NCBI RefSeq assembly: GCF_020509005.1
Contig: NC_063021.1
Location: forward strand, 2,542,001-2,606,000
From: Fulvia fulva
Lineage: Eukaryota > Ascomycota > Dothideomycetes > Mycosphaerellales > Mycosphaerellaceae
DNA length: 64,000 bases
Direction of reading: 5' to 3'
Shown in pieces: positions 23,400 to 35,260 of this stretch. Under the pieces are notes generated by a model. The model was not told the DNA's origin, did not search any database, and was given only the letters and a program-made list of their open reading frames with translations. The position numbers were made by a program, and so were the translations under genes. Each line of letters starts with the position of its first letter. Position 1 is the stretch's first letter.

Positions 23400-24930
23400 T
23401 AGCTAGTTACTTAGGGGACGAGAAGACGTATAAATTAGTAGCTCGTAACTATACCTAGCTAGGTATTACACGATTTATTAAGAGCTATATACGTACCTAC
23501 CGCGCTTACTATACGAACAAGAATACTAATATCTAGTACCTAGAGCTATTAAGACCGCTATTAGTACTATTTAGCGCTTAGGAGGATATCTCTATTGACT
23601 TCGTAGTCAAACTACCGAAGGGAATAAGCGTAGTTAACGGACAAACGTACGAGAACATTATAACCGTTATATACCGCTTAACTAAGGAGCGACATATCAT
23701 TCCTATCACCTCGATAATAGTAGAGCATTACGTACTAGTATTCCTCAAGTACGTGTTTAGTAGACATAGACTCCCGAAGTCTATTATCTCGGATCGTAGT
23801 ACGTAATAGGTTTCCGTATTCTAGCGTAGGATATACGCGCTACTTAGTATTAGTCGAAAGCTATCTTCGTCGTTCTACCTAGAAATAGATAGATAGTCGG
23901 AGAATACGAACAAAGTAATAGAGTAATACCTACGTATCTTTATTAACTATACCTAGGACGACTAGCTAGATTAGACTCTATTAGCTAAGTTTATAGTAAA
24001 CAATATAGTGTCCGTAATAATAGGCGTCCCGCCGTTTAATACTAATACTAGGCGTAATCTAGGGTTCTCTAATTTCGACTTGGACTTACCTATATTACTA
24101 ATACTATATAAATAGCGACTAGACGCCGAGTCTGCGGATAAGTTTACGGCTAAGATATAAGAGATATATAAATACTTACGATAGTGGATAGCCTTAGTAT
24201 AAGTAGTCTAAGCTAAGTACGTAAACTAGACTTATATACCTATACTAAGGTACGCTAAAGGCGACGAAGTATAGGTAAGTACTAAGAACTAGACAATAGA
24301 GAGACCTTCTCGTAAGAAAGATATAAAGTAGTCTAGACCGTACGTAATCACGGAGGTACTACCGGGTAACACTTATAAAGTAGAGCTCCTACCTACTTTA
24401 AACATCGACAATCGCTTCTGCTTATACCTTCTTATACTAATTTATCCGCCGGTTATAGGACAGACATAACCCGTACTACTACTAATCCGAATTGTCGACG
24501 ACGAATAGTATAAAGCCGATCCCGCCGAACCCGATTAATAGGAAGTTAAGCAAATTCTAGACTATAAGAAGAGATGGCCGCGAGGACTAATACTAGTAGG
24601 AGATAAGTAGCTATATTAGGAATACTTAGTAAAATATATCAGATATAATAAGCTATTCTATAAAGCTACGGATTAGGTTATTAAGACTACCGCCGCCTCC
24701 GTAGCCGACTTTTACTATAACTACCCGAGAGCAACTAAGCTACCTAGTCTTTAACTACCTATAGACTAGATACTAAATGAGAATACTATAGGTATACGTA
24801 TAGCGCGCTAACTAGTATAAGTAGCGATAGCTCTAATACCGGTAGGACTAGGCCTCCGGGCTTATAAGAAAGAGAGCGATACGCGTAGTCTAATAGATAA
24901 TAAGGTATTTACGAAGGTAATAAGAGATCT
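23400..24930 (+). pseudogene. Ty3/Gypsy integrase and chromodomain, segment 2
   Basis: Continuation of the pol begun at 14796. The zinc-binding region is near 23400-23510 (L-V-A-R-N-Y-T-x-L-G-I-T-R-F block). The integrase core follows (D in I-D-F-V at about 23596; S-I-I-S-D-R near 23780). The C-terminal region ends in a chromodomain-like stretch at about 24580-24690, read as E-Y-L-V-K-Y-I-R-Y where the family has E-Y-L-V-K-W-x-G-Y. Elements with such a domain (chromoviruses) tend to insert into heterochromatin. TAG codons destroy the frame. A Copia element splits it at 24930/30552. Confidence 0.8.
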
Positions 24931-25165
24931 TGTTAAACAGGTACGGGTGGATAGTAGCGGAGTGGAGTAAGAGATCAATCTTTAACTGACTAATAGCACG
25001 AGCATGTAGCAATATATTAGGAACCAATATGTTGATTGTGTTAGATGTCTATCTAAGCTAAAGGGGAGAGAAGGTATCTCCCTATAAGCTGAGTCATCGT
25101 GGATGCCTCAGGCTGCCAGATCACTTCCTGATTGTTGACTCCCTTTGAGATGCTACATCTTAACA
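24931..25165 (-). repeat. Copia 3' LTR, 235 bp
   Basis: Left end of the minus-strand Copia. On the plus strand it reads TGTTAAACAG to ATCTTAACA, so its ends are intact TG...CA-type termini. It differs from the 30317-30551 copy at about ten positions by eye: eight CA/TA or TG/TA transitions and two G/C transversions. Confidence 0.95.
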
Positions 25166-25230
25166 CTCCTACTCATCTCGTATAGGAGGTTACAGTCTGC
25201 TCACTTCCTGTCAATAGTACTTGGACCTTT

Positions 25231-28200
25231 TTATGACAGGTTCAGCTGGCTTACAAACCTCTGGAAGTGTGGACCAGTCTTTGGTTTTGTAAACCCGTCT
25301 GTAACCATCTCAGAGGTTAGGGTGTACTTAACAGCAATAAGCCTCCTCTACCAAAGTTTCCTAACAGCGTTATAGGCAATGTCAATGTGCTTCGACTTGT
25401 CATAAACATATACATCTTTCACTAGGGTAAGGGCAGCTTGATTGTCACCTCTTAATTGGACTGGTCTCAAATTTGATACAGTCTCCTAGTTTCTAGTGAT
25501 TCTTGGTTAATAGGAACAGTCTCCTACTAACTCTGGACAATCCATTTCTCTTAGCAGTGAAGCTAGGAATTGGGACTGCTTCGCATATGCATTTATAGCT
25601 ATATATTCAGCCTCCATTATGGATGTTGCTACAGACTTTTGCTTCTTGCTCATCCAAGAAACTGGTGCCCTACAGAGGAAGAAGACATACCTAAGGATTG
25701 AGACTCTGTCTACTTTGTCTATTGCATAATTAGAATCACAGTATCTAATAAGGTGTCCTTTTCCAGACTTTAAGAACTAAAGTCCTAGATCAGGGTATGA
25801 TCTTAGGTACCTAGTGATCTTCTTCAAAGCCTTCATGTGGTAGGTGGATGGGTCACTCATAAATGAGCTCATCCTTCCTAGGGCAAAAGTAATGTCTGGC
25901 CTTATAATTGTTACTAGCCACATCTAAGTACTATTGATACTCTAGTACTCTGCCTTGTTACACCTCTCATCTATATAGCTTGAAGGTTTGAGGGCCTCAT
26001 AGCTGTCTATAGGTGAGTGTGTAGGTGCTACCTTCTTATAGTTCATTCCCATCTTGGCTAGGCTGTCCCTAACAAAGTGTCCTTGGTCAAGTTTCAGGAT
26101 TCCTCTCTTCCTGTCCCTTGTGACTCTCATGCTAAGGATCTTTTCAGGTTCACCTAGATCTTTGATCTTAAAGATCTTGCCAAGTTCTCTTTTGAACTAG
26201 AGAACATCTATTAACTTTAGTGTAGTAATTGGAATGTTATCTATATATATAAGGATTATGATCTCCCTCTTCTTATAGATAAGTAGGCATAGATCCACTT
26301 CTAACTATATGAATCTAATCTCTCTGAGCTTTAATATATAGAGTTGATTCTAATCTCTAGCTACTTGCTTAAGTCTATATAAGCTTTTGAGGATTTTTAA
26401 CACTATATTTAGTGGAAGCTCAACTCCTAGTAGTAGTACTATAAAGATGTCTTTATAGAGGGTGCTTTCTATAAATGTATTGTTCACATCCACTTGGTAA
26501 AGATAAAGATCCTTCTTATACACAATAGCCATAAATACCCTAAGGGTGTCCTGTCTTACTATAGGTGCAGATGTCTCTATAAAGTCAACACTAAACTTCT
26601 GTAAGAAGCCCCTTGTAACTAGTCTAGCCTTGAACTTTTCAATAGCTCTACTAATGCTTCTCTTAATATCAAAGACCTATCTTGATATAACCAGATTTGC
26701 TCCTTTTAGTAGAACAGAACTTTCCTAGGTGTTGTTACTCTATAGAGCATCTAGTTCCTTTTAGATTGCTTCCTTCTAAAGATGTCCCTATTTCTTATTA
26801 TTTATAGCATCCTTATAGGATTTTAGAATTAGGACCTCTTGCTTGTATACAATGGCTTCTATAGTTACTAAAAAGGCCATTTCCTTAACTTCTTCTAGGA
26901 ATTCGCTATCCTATAGTATTGAACTGTCCACTGATTGCATAGCTACAAAGAAAGCTTAGTGAAAAGCAGCAAGGTTCTCTAAGAGGTCCATTGCTTCTCC
27001 CACTTTAGTAGTTAGTTCGGGCTTAGGGACTATAGATTTTGGGGCTTTCTGTTTCATGTCATAGCCCTCAACATCATAGTCAGCCTTTCTCTTTCCAAGG
27101 GATGATTTAGGGACCGTCACTTATGACCTAGTAACGTCTATTTCCTAGGGATCTAGGGAGCTTCTCTCAATTAGCTGATCGATTTTCTGAAATTCCCCTA
27201 CGTTCTCCGGAGGTTAGGGAAGTTATACAAACAGCTTTCTCGGCTGAGCGACTTTAGGGCTCTCAATTGGCTGATCTATTTCGGGGGTGCTCTGATGGAC
27301 GCCTAAATGGTAGGTAGATTGTCCTAAGGATACGTTCTTCCTCGGCCTTCCTAAGGGCTTCCTAGCTAGTGCACTGCTTAGTAGATTCAATGTTAGAACA
27401 TTGAGACCTATATCACCTCTAGGCTAGTCCTCAAAGAAGTCTGCATATGTGTGTTGTTTAATAGCTCTTATGTCTGGTTCCTAAAAGAGCCAGGCTTTAG
27501 CTATGTTTTTAACATACCTAATAAACACTGCTTCTTTACCCCTATTCATTAGCTTGTCACTTCTTGCCCATTGAGGTTGGGATCTTGTGTCTATATAGAC
27601 AACAGCTTTGCATCCCCAAACTTTCAAATGGTTAATGGTCGGTTTGATACTATCAAAAGCCTCATCTAGTGAAACCTTGAACCCATCGTAATCTAGGCCA
27701 TTTGGCAGTTTGTTCCTTATATAAGTTTGGGCCTCTAGTGCTTCAGGCCAAAATTCAACCGGCATTTTAGCCTCTTCAAGCATTGCCCTTATAGAGTCCT
27801 CTGAGGTTTGTATTGACCTCTCAACTGGTCCATTCTGTAGAGAGTTGTATGCCTCAGTCGGCTCGAGCCCAATCCCCAAATCCTTCTCCCACTGCTTCAC
27901 TAATGTAATAAGTTCTTTTGCATTGTCAAGTCTTACTGCTTTCAGCTGCGCTGATGATTTCCTCTCTGCTTTGATCTTCCAGTTCTAGAGAGCAACTGGA
28001 GCATCTTCTCTTTTCCTAAGAGGAAAGGTCCACTTCTTCCTAGAGAAGTTGTCAACAATCTCAAGCTAGTATTTGAATCCTAGTCTTGAGATTGGTAGTG
28101 GGCCACATATGTCAATAGATACAAGGGCAAGTCTTTCAGGTCTTCTCTCTGTAACTTTGCCTTTGTACTTCTTCATCTTTGCTATTAAACATACTCTGCA

Positions 28201-29868
28201 CTGGTGAAAGCCATCCTTAGGGATAGGAATGGGTTCTTTTAAGTCTATTACCTTGTGAAGATTCTGGAGCAAATTCTTCCTAAGGTGTGCAAATCTTCTA
28301 TGCCAAAGCTCCCACTGCTTCAGGTCGGTCTCTGATTGAGCAGTCACAAAGGCATTCTCCATTAGTGGTGCACATAATGAGTAATGTGCCCGTTCTTGTA
28401 GGAGAGGAGAAATCTTATCAATGAATGGAACCCCCCCAAGGAGCTTTGTCTGGACAACAGTCTCACCAGAGGGGGAAACAAGAGAAAATGATGGAGGTTG
28501 CACACCAAACTGCTTGCTAAACTGGTTCCATGAAACCAGGTTCACTCCTAGCTTGGGTACAAGCAGGACATCTTCCAAAACAACTTTTCTGCCAGCTCTC
28601 CCACTCATCTCTGCATTCCCAATATGAGTGGCCAATAAAAACCCACCTCCCACTTTGATCCATTTCTTCCTTGTTAAGGGAGTCATAGATCTAAAGAGGC
28701 AGCTTTGGTCAGTCATATAGGATGAAGTATAGGAGTCAAGTAACCACTCTGACGAGGGGAACTTGCCTTAGACTTCTGCAGTTGAGTGAGCCACTTCATC
28801 ATACTCATCATCATCAGACATTGTCTCTAGGGATGAGCTGCATGAGTCACGTGACTCTTGGGCGGAGAAACCTTTTCCAGTCTTCTTTGCTTTAGAGGTA
28901 TAAGACTGGGCCTGGTTCTTCTAGAGTGACAGCATGTCAGAGCTGAGTTTCTTCACCATTTTCTTAAGTTCTTCTATAGAGGACTTCTCTCTTGGTGTCC
29001 TCCTTGAAGTAGGTGGTGGAGATCTCTTCTTCTTGACATGTGTTGTATTCTGGGAAGATGGTGGTTAGGAATGAGATCTAAGGACCTTTCTTGCCTCAGG
29101 CAGACTAGGGCAGTCCTTAATCAGACGATCCTTCTCACAGAGAAGGCAGGAGAGTGGTCTTGCTAGACCTGAGGGCTTGACCTAGGTGGCTGCCATGCCA
29201 TACTCAGCCTTAGAGGGATCCAACCTGGCTTCTTGAGCTTCAAGGATCTTTAAGGTCCTTTCATGATCCATCTTTGGCTGAGCTATGATAGTATCCCTGG
29301 CTACATAGTAGTCAGGTAGCAGTGAGCTTAAGAGCTGGGTCATCCTCACATCAGCTTTCCTGTAATGCTGACCCTCTAGGTCAACATCAGCAATCCTTTT
29401 TCTAAGAGAAACCAGGTATGTCTATGCAGATCTGATGGTGAACTCTTCACTCATCTCAAAGGTCACAAATTGCTTTATGAGCTCATGTGCATAGGTTGGT
29501 AGCACCTGGCTATACTTGTTCTAGAGATACACCCACTTCTCAGCAGCTCTTCCAGATTCACATGAGCCCTCAAGCTCAAATTCATCTTCTTCTGTGATCC
29601 TACTAAGGATACTGAAGTTGCACACTGCATTGTGTCTTGTCTATGTTGGCGTATTGAGGATCTCTTTGGTTATAGCCTCTTCTTGGAGTTTTAGAGTCTT
29701 GCCCTTGATGTTGTCAAAAGACACTTCCATTAGGTCATCAATTGCAAAGAATGCTAATTGGCTCTCTATCTTGTATCTCTGAAGGTTGAACCATCTCTTC
29801 TAATTGTCCCTCCTAAGAATTGGGATTTTGCCTCCCTTCTCCTCTATCTTCTCTTGGTATGAATCCAT
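25231..29868 (-). pseudogene. Copia gag-pol polyprotein, moderately RIP-degraded
   Basis: Runs from an ATG at 29868 to a TAA at 25231-25233. Gag has a knuckle-like C-L-L-C...R-L-I-K-D-C near 29115-29160. GAG-pre-integrase lies in the best open piece (216 codons, 28066-28716). Integrase follows, with 139 open codons at 27481-27900 (Y-N-S-L-Q-N-G-P-V-E-R block). RT is around 26700-26100, and RNase H near 25400-25850 ends close to 25250. The RT catalytic box reads Y-I-D-N at 26236-26247 instead of Y-x-D-D, so the polymerase would be dead even without the stops. In-frame TAG codons replace CAG and TGG. A single long gag-pol frame is usual for Copia. Confidence 0.9.
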
Positions 29869-30316
29869 AATAAATTGGATGTAATGAAACAAGGTGTGTA
29901 TGTTCCAAGGTGGTGGCTCAGATCCTGCTAAGGCTTCTAGTATAGAATAGGAAAGTTCGTAGGTGTGGATACTAAGGCCTGCTTAGTAAAGTAAAGAAGG
30001 AGCGGTGTGAGGTCTCGGGGCTAGGACACAGGCCTGCCTCTCCTAGCAGAGCTTCAAATGACTTACTTGAAGTCCTTCTTGATAGTATCTCGATGCAGTT
30101 CTGCCTACAGAGTATCTTCAAGGTATTGGCTTTGAGTAAGCCGCACAGAGTCCTTGTCTAGGTTACCTATCACTTAGTATCGAACTAAGCTCCTTAACAG
30201 GATAGACGGGGTAGACTTCTGATTCCTAGATGTTTTCTGCTACGATAGCAAGGGATACAAGTGACCTGTACTGATATAGGTTGCTCTTATTCCTGCACAA
30301 ACCCGGGCTTATAACC

Positions 30317-30551
30317 TATTAAACAGGTACGGGTGGATAGCAGCGGAGTGGAGTAAGAGATCAATCTTCAACTGACTAATAGCACGAGCATGTAGCAATA
30401 TATCAGGAACCAATATGTTGATTGTGTTAGATGTCTATCTAAGCTAAAGGGCACAGAAGGTATCTCCCTACAAGCTGAGTCATCGTAGATGCCTCAGGCT
30501 GCTAGATCACTTCCTAATTGTTGACTCCCTTTGAGATGCTACATCTTAACA
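30317..30551 (-). repeat. Copia 5' LTR, 235 bp
   Basis: Right end of the minus-strand Copia. The inner terminus reads TATTAAACAG (TG to TA) and the outer end TCTTAACA, followed by the GATCT duplication. Same length as the other three LTRs of this family in the window. Confidence 0.95.
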
Positions 30552-30839
30552 GATCTAATAGATACGACAGATATAAGAGGAGAGGAGAGTGCTCCGGAGC
30601 GCACTCTTAGAGGGGGGGTAGTATTACCGTACCGGCGTATATTTACTTAAACCCGTAGATATGTACCTAGACCCCGCGCCCGCTAACTAATCCGACTAGC
30701 GGCTTAGCGCCCGTATATAACTCTCGCGCCCTCCGCGCCTCTCTTAGATAGAATATTCATTCGACTTATACCTTACCCGACTACGTATTTATACCTACTT
30801 ATAACAAAGCGAGACGTAAGACGGATAGTATAGTAGATA
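30552..30839 (+). mobile_element. Gypsy 3' end: end of pol, polypurine tract and LTR start
   Basis: Resumes the Gypsy after the Copia insertion, starting with the duplicated GATCT. A purine run GAGGGGGGG near 30610-30618 looks like the plus-strand priming tract. It is followed at about 30622 by TATTACCG, a plausible mutated TGTTACCG LTR start. The LTR would run to about 30830, where LINE sequence begins. The matching 5' LTR of this Gypsy was not found, since its 5' part is lost beyond 14796. Confidence 0.6.
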
Positions 30840-31128
30840 CTCTAGTAGGGCTTTCTTAAATAGTTCGCGCTAGCTAGCGAGACGGAGGAGTAGATAGAGA
30901 AGAGGCGGGAGGTTAAGGGGGTGTAGATAGGGTAGTTATTAGGGTAGGCCTATAATACTAGTATACCCTTAATAAGGAAAACACGAAAGAAGGTAAGGTT
31001 AAGAATATATAGGAGAGGAGAGGGGGTTTTTACTTTATAATACGAGTTTCCCCTTTATAACTAGAAGTAGGTAGTATAGTTATATAGGCTAATAGGCTCT
31101 ATAATAGTATAATGAACAATATATATAC
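30840..31128 (+). mobile_element. LINE 3' end fragment (5'-truncated), RIP-degraded
   Basis: Matches the reverse complement of about 18255-18530: the last codons of ORF2 (G-A-G-A-C-G-G-A-G-G-A-G block near 30880), the 3' UTR and the end before the tail. The 5' truncation is typical of incomplete LINE reverse transcription. It is mutated at CA/TG sites, so it is an older insertion of the same family as the intact element. Confidence 0.75.
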
Positions 31129-32262
31129 GCGGCCTGATTTCTTATTATAAGCTTAGTCCTTCTCTACTAGCGTAGTTAATTATCTCTCGGGAGATCTACC
31201 TCCTTAGTTTCTCTAATAAATCGCGATACTCCTAAACTAGAAGCCTTCTATAGGTCGAGCTACTTAAGTTTTAACGATATTAATATAGAGCTAGTATCGG
31301 CCTAGGACCTAGCTTCTCTTAGCCGAAGTTCGGTACTCTAACGCTATAATTACTTTATTATCGGTACGTAGTTACTATCGGACAAGTTTTCGCGTTTCTT
31401 TACTTACTCGATATAATACGCTAAGGTTAAGTCTAAAGTCTACTAAAGGTTAAAATATCTAAGTTTAGTAGACCGGGAGAACTCGTAGTAAGTCGAGACG
31501 AGCGGCCGATAGACCGGACACGATACTTCTTTGATATAAGGTTACTCTATTCTATACCCTATAGTATAGACTTTGATAAGAGTCTAGGAGTCGACGTAAG
31601 TCGAGCAGTCTATAAGTTATTTCTATTCTGAAGTTAAAGTAGTAGTAGTAATTCCCCTCTATTATTAGGGTCTATACGTAAGTCTCTATCTTTAACCTCG
31701 CTAAAGGTAAGAGTAATAATAGAAGTATATTAGAACGTATACGCTATATTTACACGATAAGGCGGCTACTATAGGAATAGGCTCGGTAGATTACTTTCTA
31801 ATACTAGTAAGGCGGGGTAAAAAAAATATTATTTATAAACTCTAGTACTACTTATAGGTAAGGATACCAGGACTATAGGCTTAAGGGTAGCTTCCTAGGA
31901 CTAGTATACCTCTTATCTACTCTAGCGGTACTTTTATAAATAGCCGCGGCTATAATAACCTTAGCCCTAGTACGTAAGGTTAACGGAATCTAGAATAGAC
32001 CTAATTATATCTAAAGATTAGTCTATTAAGTTACGCTACCTAGTACCGACTAATAGAATATACTTACGATAAGGAAACCCTTAGTAGATAACGTCGATAT
32101 TATAGTAACCTTAAGTATAAGATCGTACTAGGTACTAAGATATTAAATCTACTATCTTTTACTAACTACTAGTCGGTATAGATAGTATCGATAGCTATTA
32201 TTAGATAATGCTAATAGGTATTACGTTGTTTATATAAGAAGTTATTATACGGGCTAATATAG
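31129..32262. other. Unidentified RIP-degraded stretch
   Basis: About 1.1 kb of TpA-rich sequence with no frame, LTR or LINE motif I recognise on either strand, and no second copy in the window. It could be an old element or a decayed host gene. Confidence 0.35.
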
Positions 32263-32356
32263 GGTATTTTCAAAGTAGGTCATATATTATATATATCTAT
32301 CTAGAATAGATAAGTATTACTCTTAAAGAGGCTATAGGTAACTAATTAGTTACCTA
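32263..32356 (+). repeat. Repeat with palindrome, left half, split by an L2 LINE
   Basis: Contains AGGTAACTAATTAGTTACCTA at 32336-32356, a near-perfect palindrome (GGTAACTAATTAGTTACC is its own reverse complement). The same unit continues at 35153-35250 and occurs inverted at about 40920-41100 beside the pogo-type transposase remnant. It is probably the non-coding end of that DNA transposon. The last 14 bp (32343-32356) are the L2 target duplication. Confidence 0.6.
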
Positions 32357-35152
32357 GGTCGACGACGAGAATCACCTGTACGTAGTGTCGGCTACGAACC
32401 TCTCGTCTAGCTACGAGAGAGCCAAGTATTCTTACGCTAGAGCGTCGTAGGCGCGACGGGCGCGTAACGTAGGCGAAGCCGCGGCGAAGCCGCCGCGAAT
32501 AGAGGACTACTAGCAAAACGGGTATAAAAACTATCCGACGAGCGTATACTCGTGTCGGGAGCGAGTCCCTCTTCTACGTGTAAGAAGGGCGCGGAACCGT
32601 GGCCTATACGCTCGATAGGACACCTCTAGTATAAGTACAGAATTTTCACCTCCGGAGACCGTAAACCGAGCGGGCTAAGCGACGAACATTAGACGAGCGG
32701 ACTATAGAACAACAACTGAGCGGACTATATAACGGCGTCGAGCGGACTACGAAATAATCTAGTGTTTGCTAGCGGGCAATACGGTAGGTAGGTAGACACG
32801 CGACGAAGCCTATAAGGGCCTATTAAACACCCGGTATAGGAACGAGGGTTTTGCCTAAGGCACTGCCTGTCCCGCTACATAACGCACCTAGTCTGATATA
32901 GTAGATTACGACGAGGAAAAGACGATAGCCTAAGCAAGAAAAAGACGGCTATTAGGACGGGGAAAAGACGTATAATACAAGTGGATTAGTTCTATAATCG
33001 GGAAGGATCGAGGGTAGGGTAATAGAGAACTTTATATTAGTTAGTAGGTAGAAACGTAAGGAGTACGCTGCCCGGCGTAGTATGTGCCCCGAGCAAACCT
33101 ACGAGGTATAGACGGCCGCTTTCTAGAGATAGGCTACGGTAACGCGAAGGGCGTCAAAACCTAGGGCGTGGTATATACTAGTAGCGACGGCTAACACTGT
33201 CTATATAGCCCGAGAGGACGGATACGTATGTCGGTCAATAGAGAGCACTAAAGGGCTTAGGCCTATAGAGGTGGATATTAGCTTAAGGAGCAAATAGGGA
33301 GGGAGGGCGTAGAGGGAAGCTTTTACTCCGGGCTAACCTCCCGAAACGAGGCTATACGGTAGTGCTAGATAAGTAGGAAAGCGCGGTTAAGACTTGTTAC
33401 CTTATCTCGTAGCTAGCTTACTAAATACGATTCCTTCCTTACTAGACATATCGGGAGCCTTCGACCACGTGTTATACCCGCGGCTACTCTATATCCTAAG
33501 GTCGAAAGGACTCCCTAAGTGGCTTATTAACTTCGTACGGTCCTACCTCTAAAACCGTAGCACGTCGATCCTAGTCGGCTAGTATAGAAGCCCATTTTAA
33601 GCAGTCTATACTAGAATCCCGTAAGGCTTAACGCTAGTACCTATTCTGTTCCTCTTCTTTATAGCGACGCTACTCCTAGCCCTAGAATCCTAGAACACCG
33701 CTACGAGCGGCTTCGTAGACGATACGAACATCCTAGCGTAGTCTTCCTCGACTAAGAAGAACTATAGGCTACTAGAAGAGAAGTATAAGATCTACGAGGA
33801 CTAGGCTAGGAGGCACGAGGCTCGGTTTGCCCTAGAAAAGTACAATCTAATACACTTTACGCGCCGGCCACGATTCCACAATATATAAGCTTCTATCTAG
33901 ATATAGGGGCATACGACTAACCCGGCAAATCAGCTTAGGATCCTCGGACTATAGGTAGACCCGGCGCTACGGTAGAGGAAGTACGTATAGGTAATATTAC
34001 GGAAAGCTAAACAGAATATAGCATTATACTAGAGGCTTACTACGTCTATATAGGGCGCGGACTTTCGGTAGTTACGACTTCTATATACGGCTATTATACG
34101 GCTAGTCCTTACCTATAGTAGCTAAGTATAGTCCTTAGGCGAGAGGGCCTGCCTATCGAAGGGACTCGCCGCGCCGCTAGCGAAGATCTAAAACTAATGC
34201 CTAAGGAAGGTCACCGGGGTATACAAGTCGACGCTAATAAGGATACTTAAGTACGAGACCGCTATACCGCCGATCGACCTATATATCTAGGGACTACGGA
34301 CCTCCTACTTAGGCAAGTCGGTATAGTACCTAGTATAGAAGGTCATTACTAGTATAGTCGCAAGGGCCCGCGAATTAGTACTAGCGTATAAGGGCATTCG
34401 ACCCGGAAACGAGCCGAACTACCGGGTAAGGGACGAATAGCTAGTAATAAGGTAGGAAGGTAAGAAGTCGTTTATAGAGCAACTATAGAAAGAGAGGTAG
34501 AACAACTAGGGTGTAGGGTATAGTAGACGCCCTTAGCTAGCGGGACAACCTAAGGAATAGTTAGCTACGAAATCCGCGGTCAAGCACCCCCCGAAGCTTA
34601 TCTACTACCGCCTTACGAGGGTATAGAGTAGTATAGCAACCTAACTACGAAGCGAACACATCGGCCTCTAGGGGTACCTATCATAGAGGAAGGTTCTAGG
34701 ATATACGAATACTAGCTACCCCTACGGCTATCGCTCCTAGAACGTACGGTACGTACTCCTCGTCTATCCGAGGTGGTCGCTAGGAAGGGGGGAGTAGATA
34801 GCAAAGACGAGGAACCGGACGATTAGGGCACTTCTTAACAACGCTAAGGACCTACGGCGTATTACGAACTAGATACTAGAGAAGGGCTAGCTAGAACAGT
34901 ACCGCCTAGTAGGAGTAGTATAGGAAGAGAGGGCACGAGGTAGCGCGAGAAGACCGGCTAGGAGCGGGGGCTAACGGGGTAGTGACATAGACTACGTACG
35001 TTTAGGGGGAAAGCTAATCTAGATAAGGAGTAGTCGGGGGCGGGAAGGGTTTTCACCTCTTTAGGTTTCCCTTTGTACATAACAATAGATATGTACCTAT
35101 ATAGGCCGGATAGGGTCCTAGAACAGGGAAATGACAAATCTATCTATCTATC
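32357..35152 (+). mobile_element. L2 LINE copy B, internally deleted, RIP-degraded
   Basis: Bounded by a 14-bp target duplication TAATTAGTTACCTA (32343-32356 and 35153-35166). The first 1.08 kb equal the leader of copy A (41411-42489). At about 33437 the sequence jumps to the middle of ORF2 (matching about 43735 of copy A), so the linker and RT N-terminus are missing. The rest of ORF2 continues with the VDD codons GAC-GAT intact near 33716, then the 3' UTR and TATC-type tail. Stop codons are present throughout ORF2. Confidence 0.9.
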
Positions 35153-35260
35153 TAATTAGTTACCTAATTCTTAGCGTACGTAGTATTAAGTTTTAATAAT
35201 AGGCTATTGATTTTTATATCCCGATATATTAAAGTCACTATTATCGTTAAACACGACATA
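35153..35260 (+). repeat. Repeat with palindrome, right half
   Basis: Continuation of the unit at 32263-32356 after the LINE. It begins with the second 14-bp target duplication and matches the inverse of about 40920-41030. It ends where L2 copy D starts, near 35261. Confidence 0.55.

Larger units (their letters stand above)
24931..30551 (-). mobile_element. Complete Copia retrotransposon with two LTRs
   Basis: A 5.6-kb element on the minus strand with 235-bp LTRs at both ends and a 5-bp target duplication GATCT (24926-24930 and 30552-30556). It sits in the C-terminal part of the Gypsy pol. Its internal region has one degenerate gag-pol frame. RIP damage is moderate: CA and TG dinucleotides survive in many places, so protein homology is easy to read, but stop codons are present. 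It is younger than the Gypsy it interrupts and a better preserved sister of the Copia at 51272-56145. Confidence 0.95.

Noticed and set aside
29594..29782. 62-codon plus-strand frame in the Copia
   Set aside because: Antisense of Copia gag, whose minus-strand reading is supported by the sister copy at 51272.
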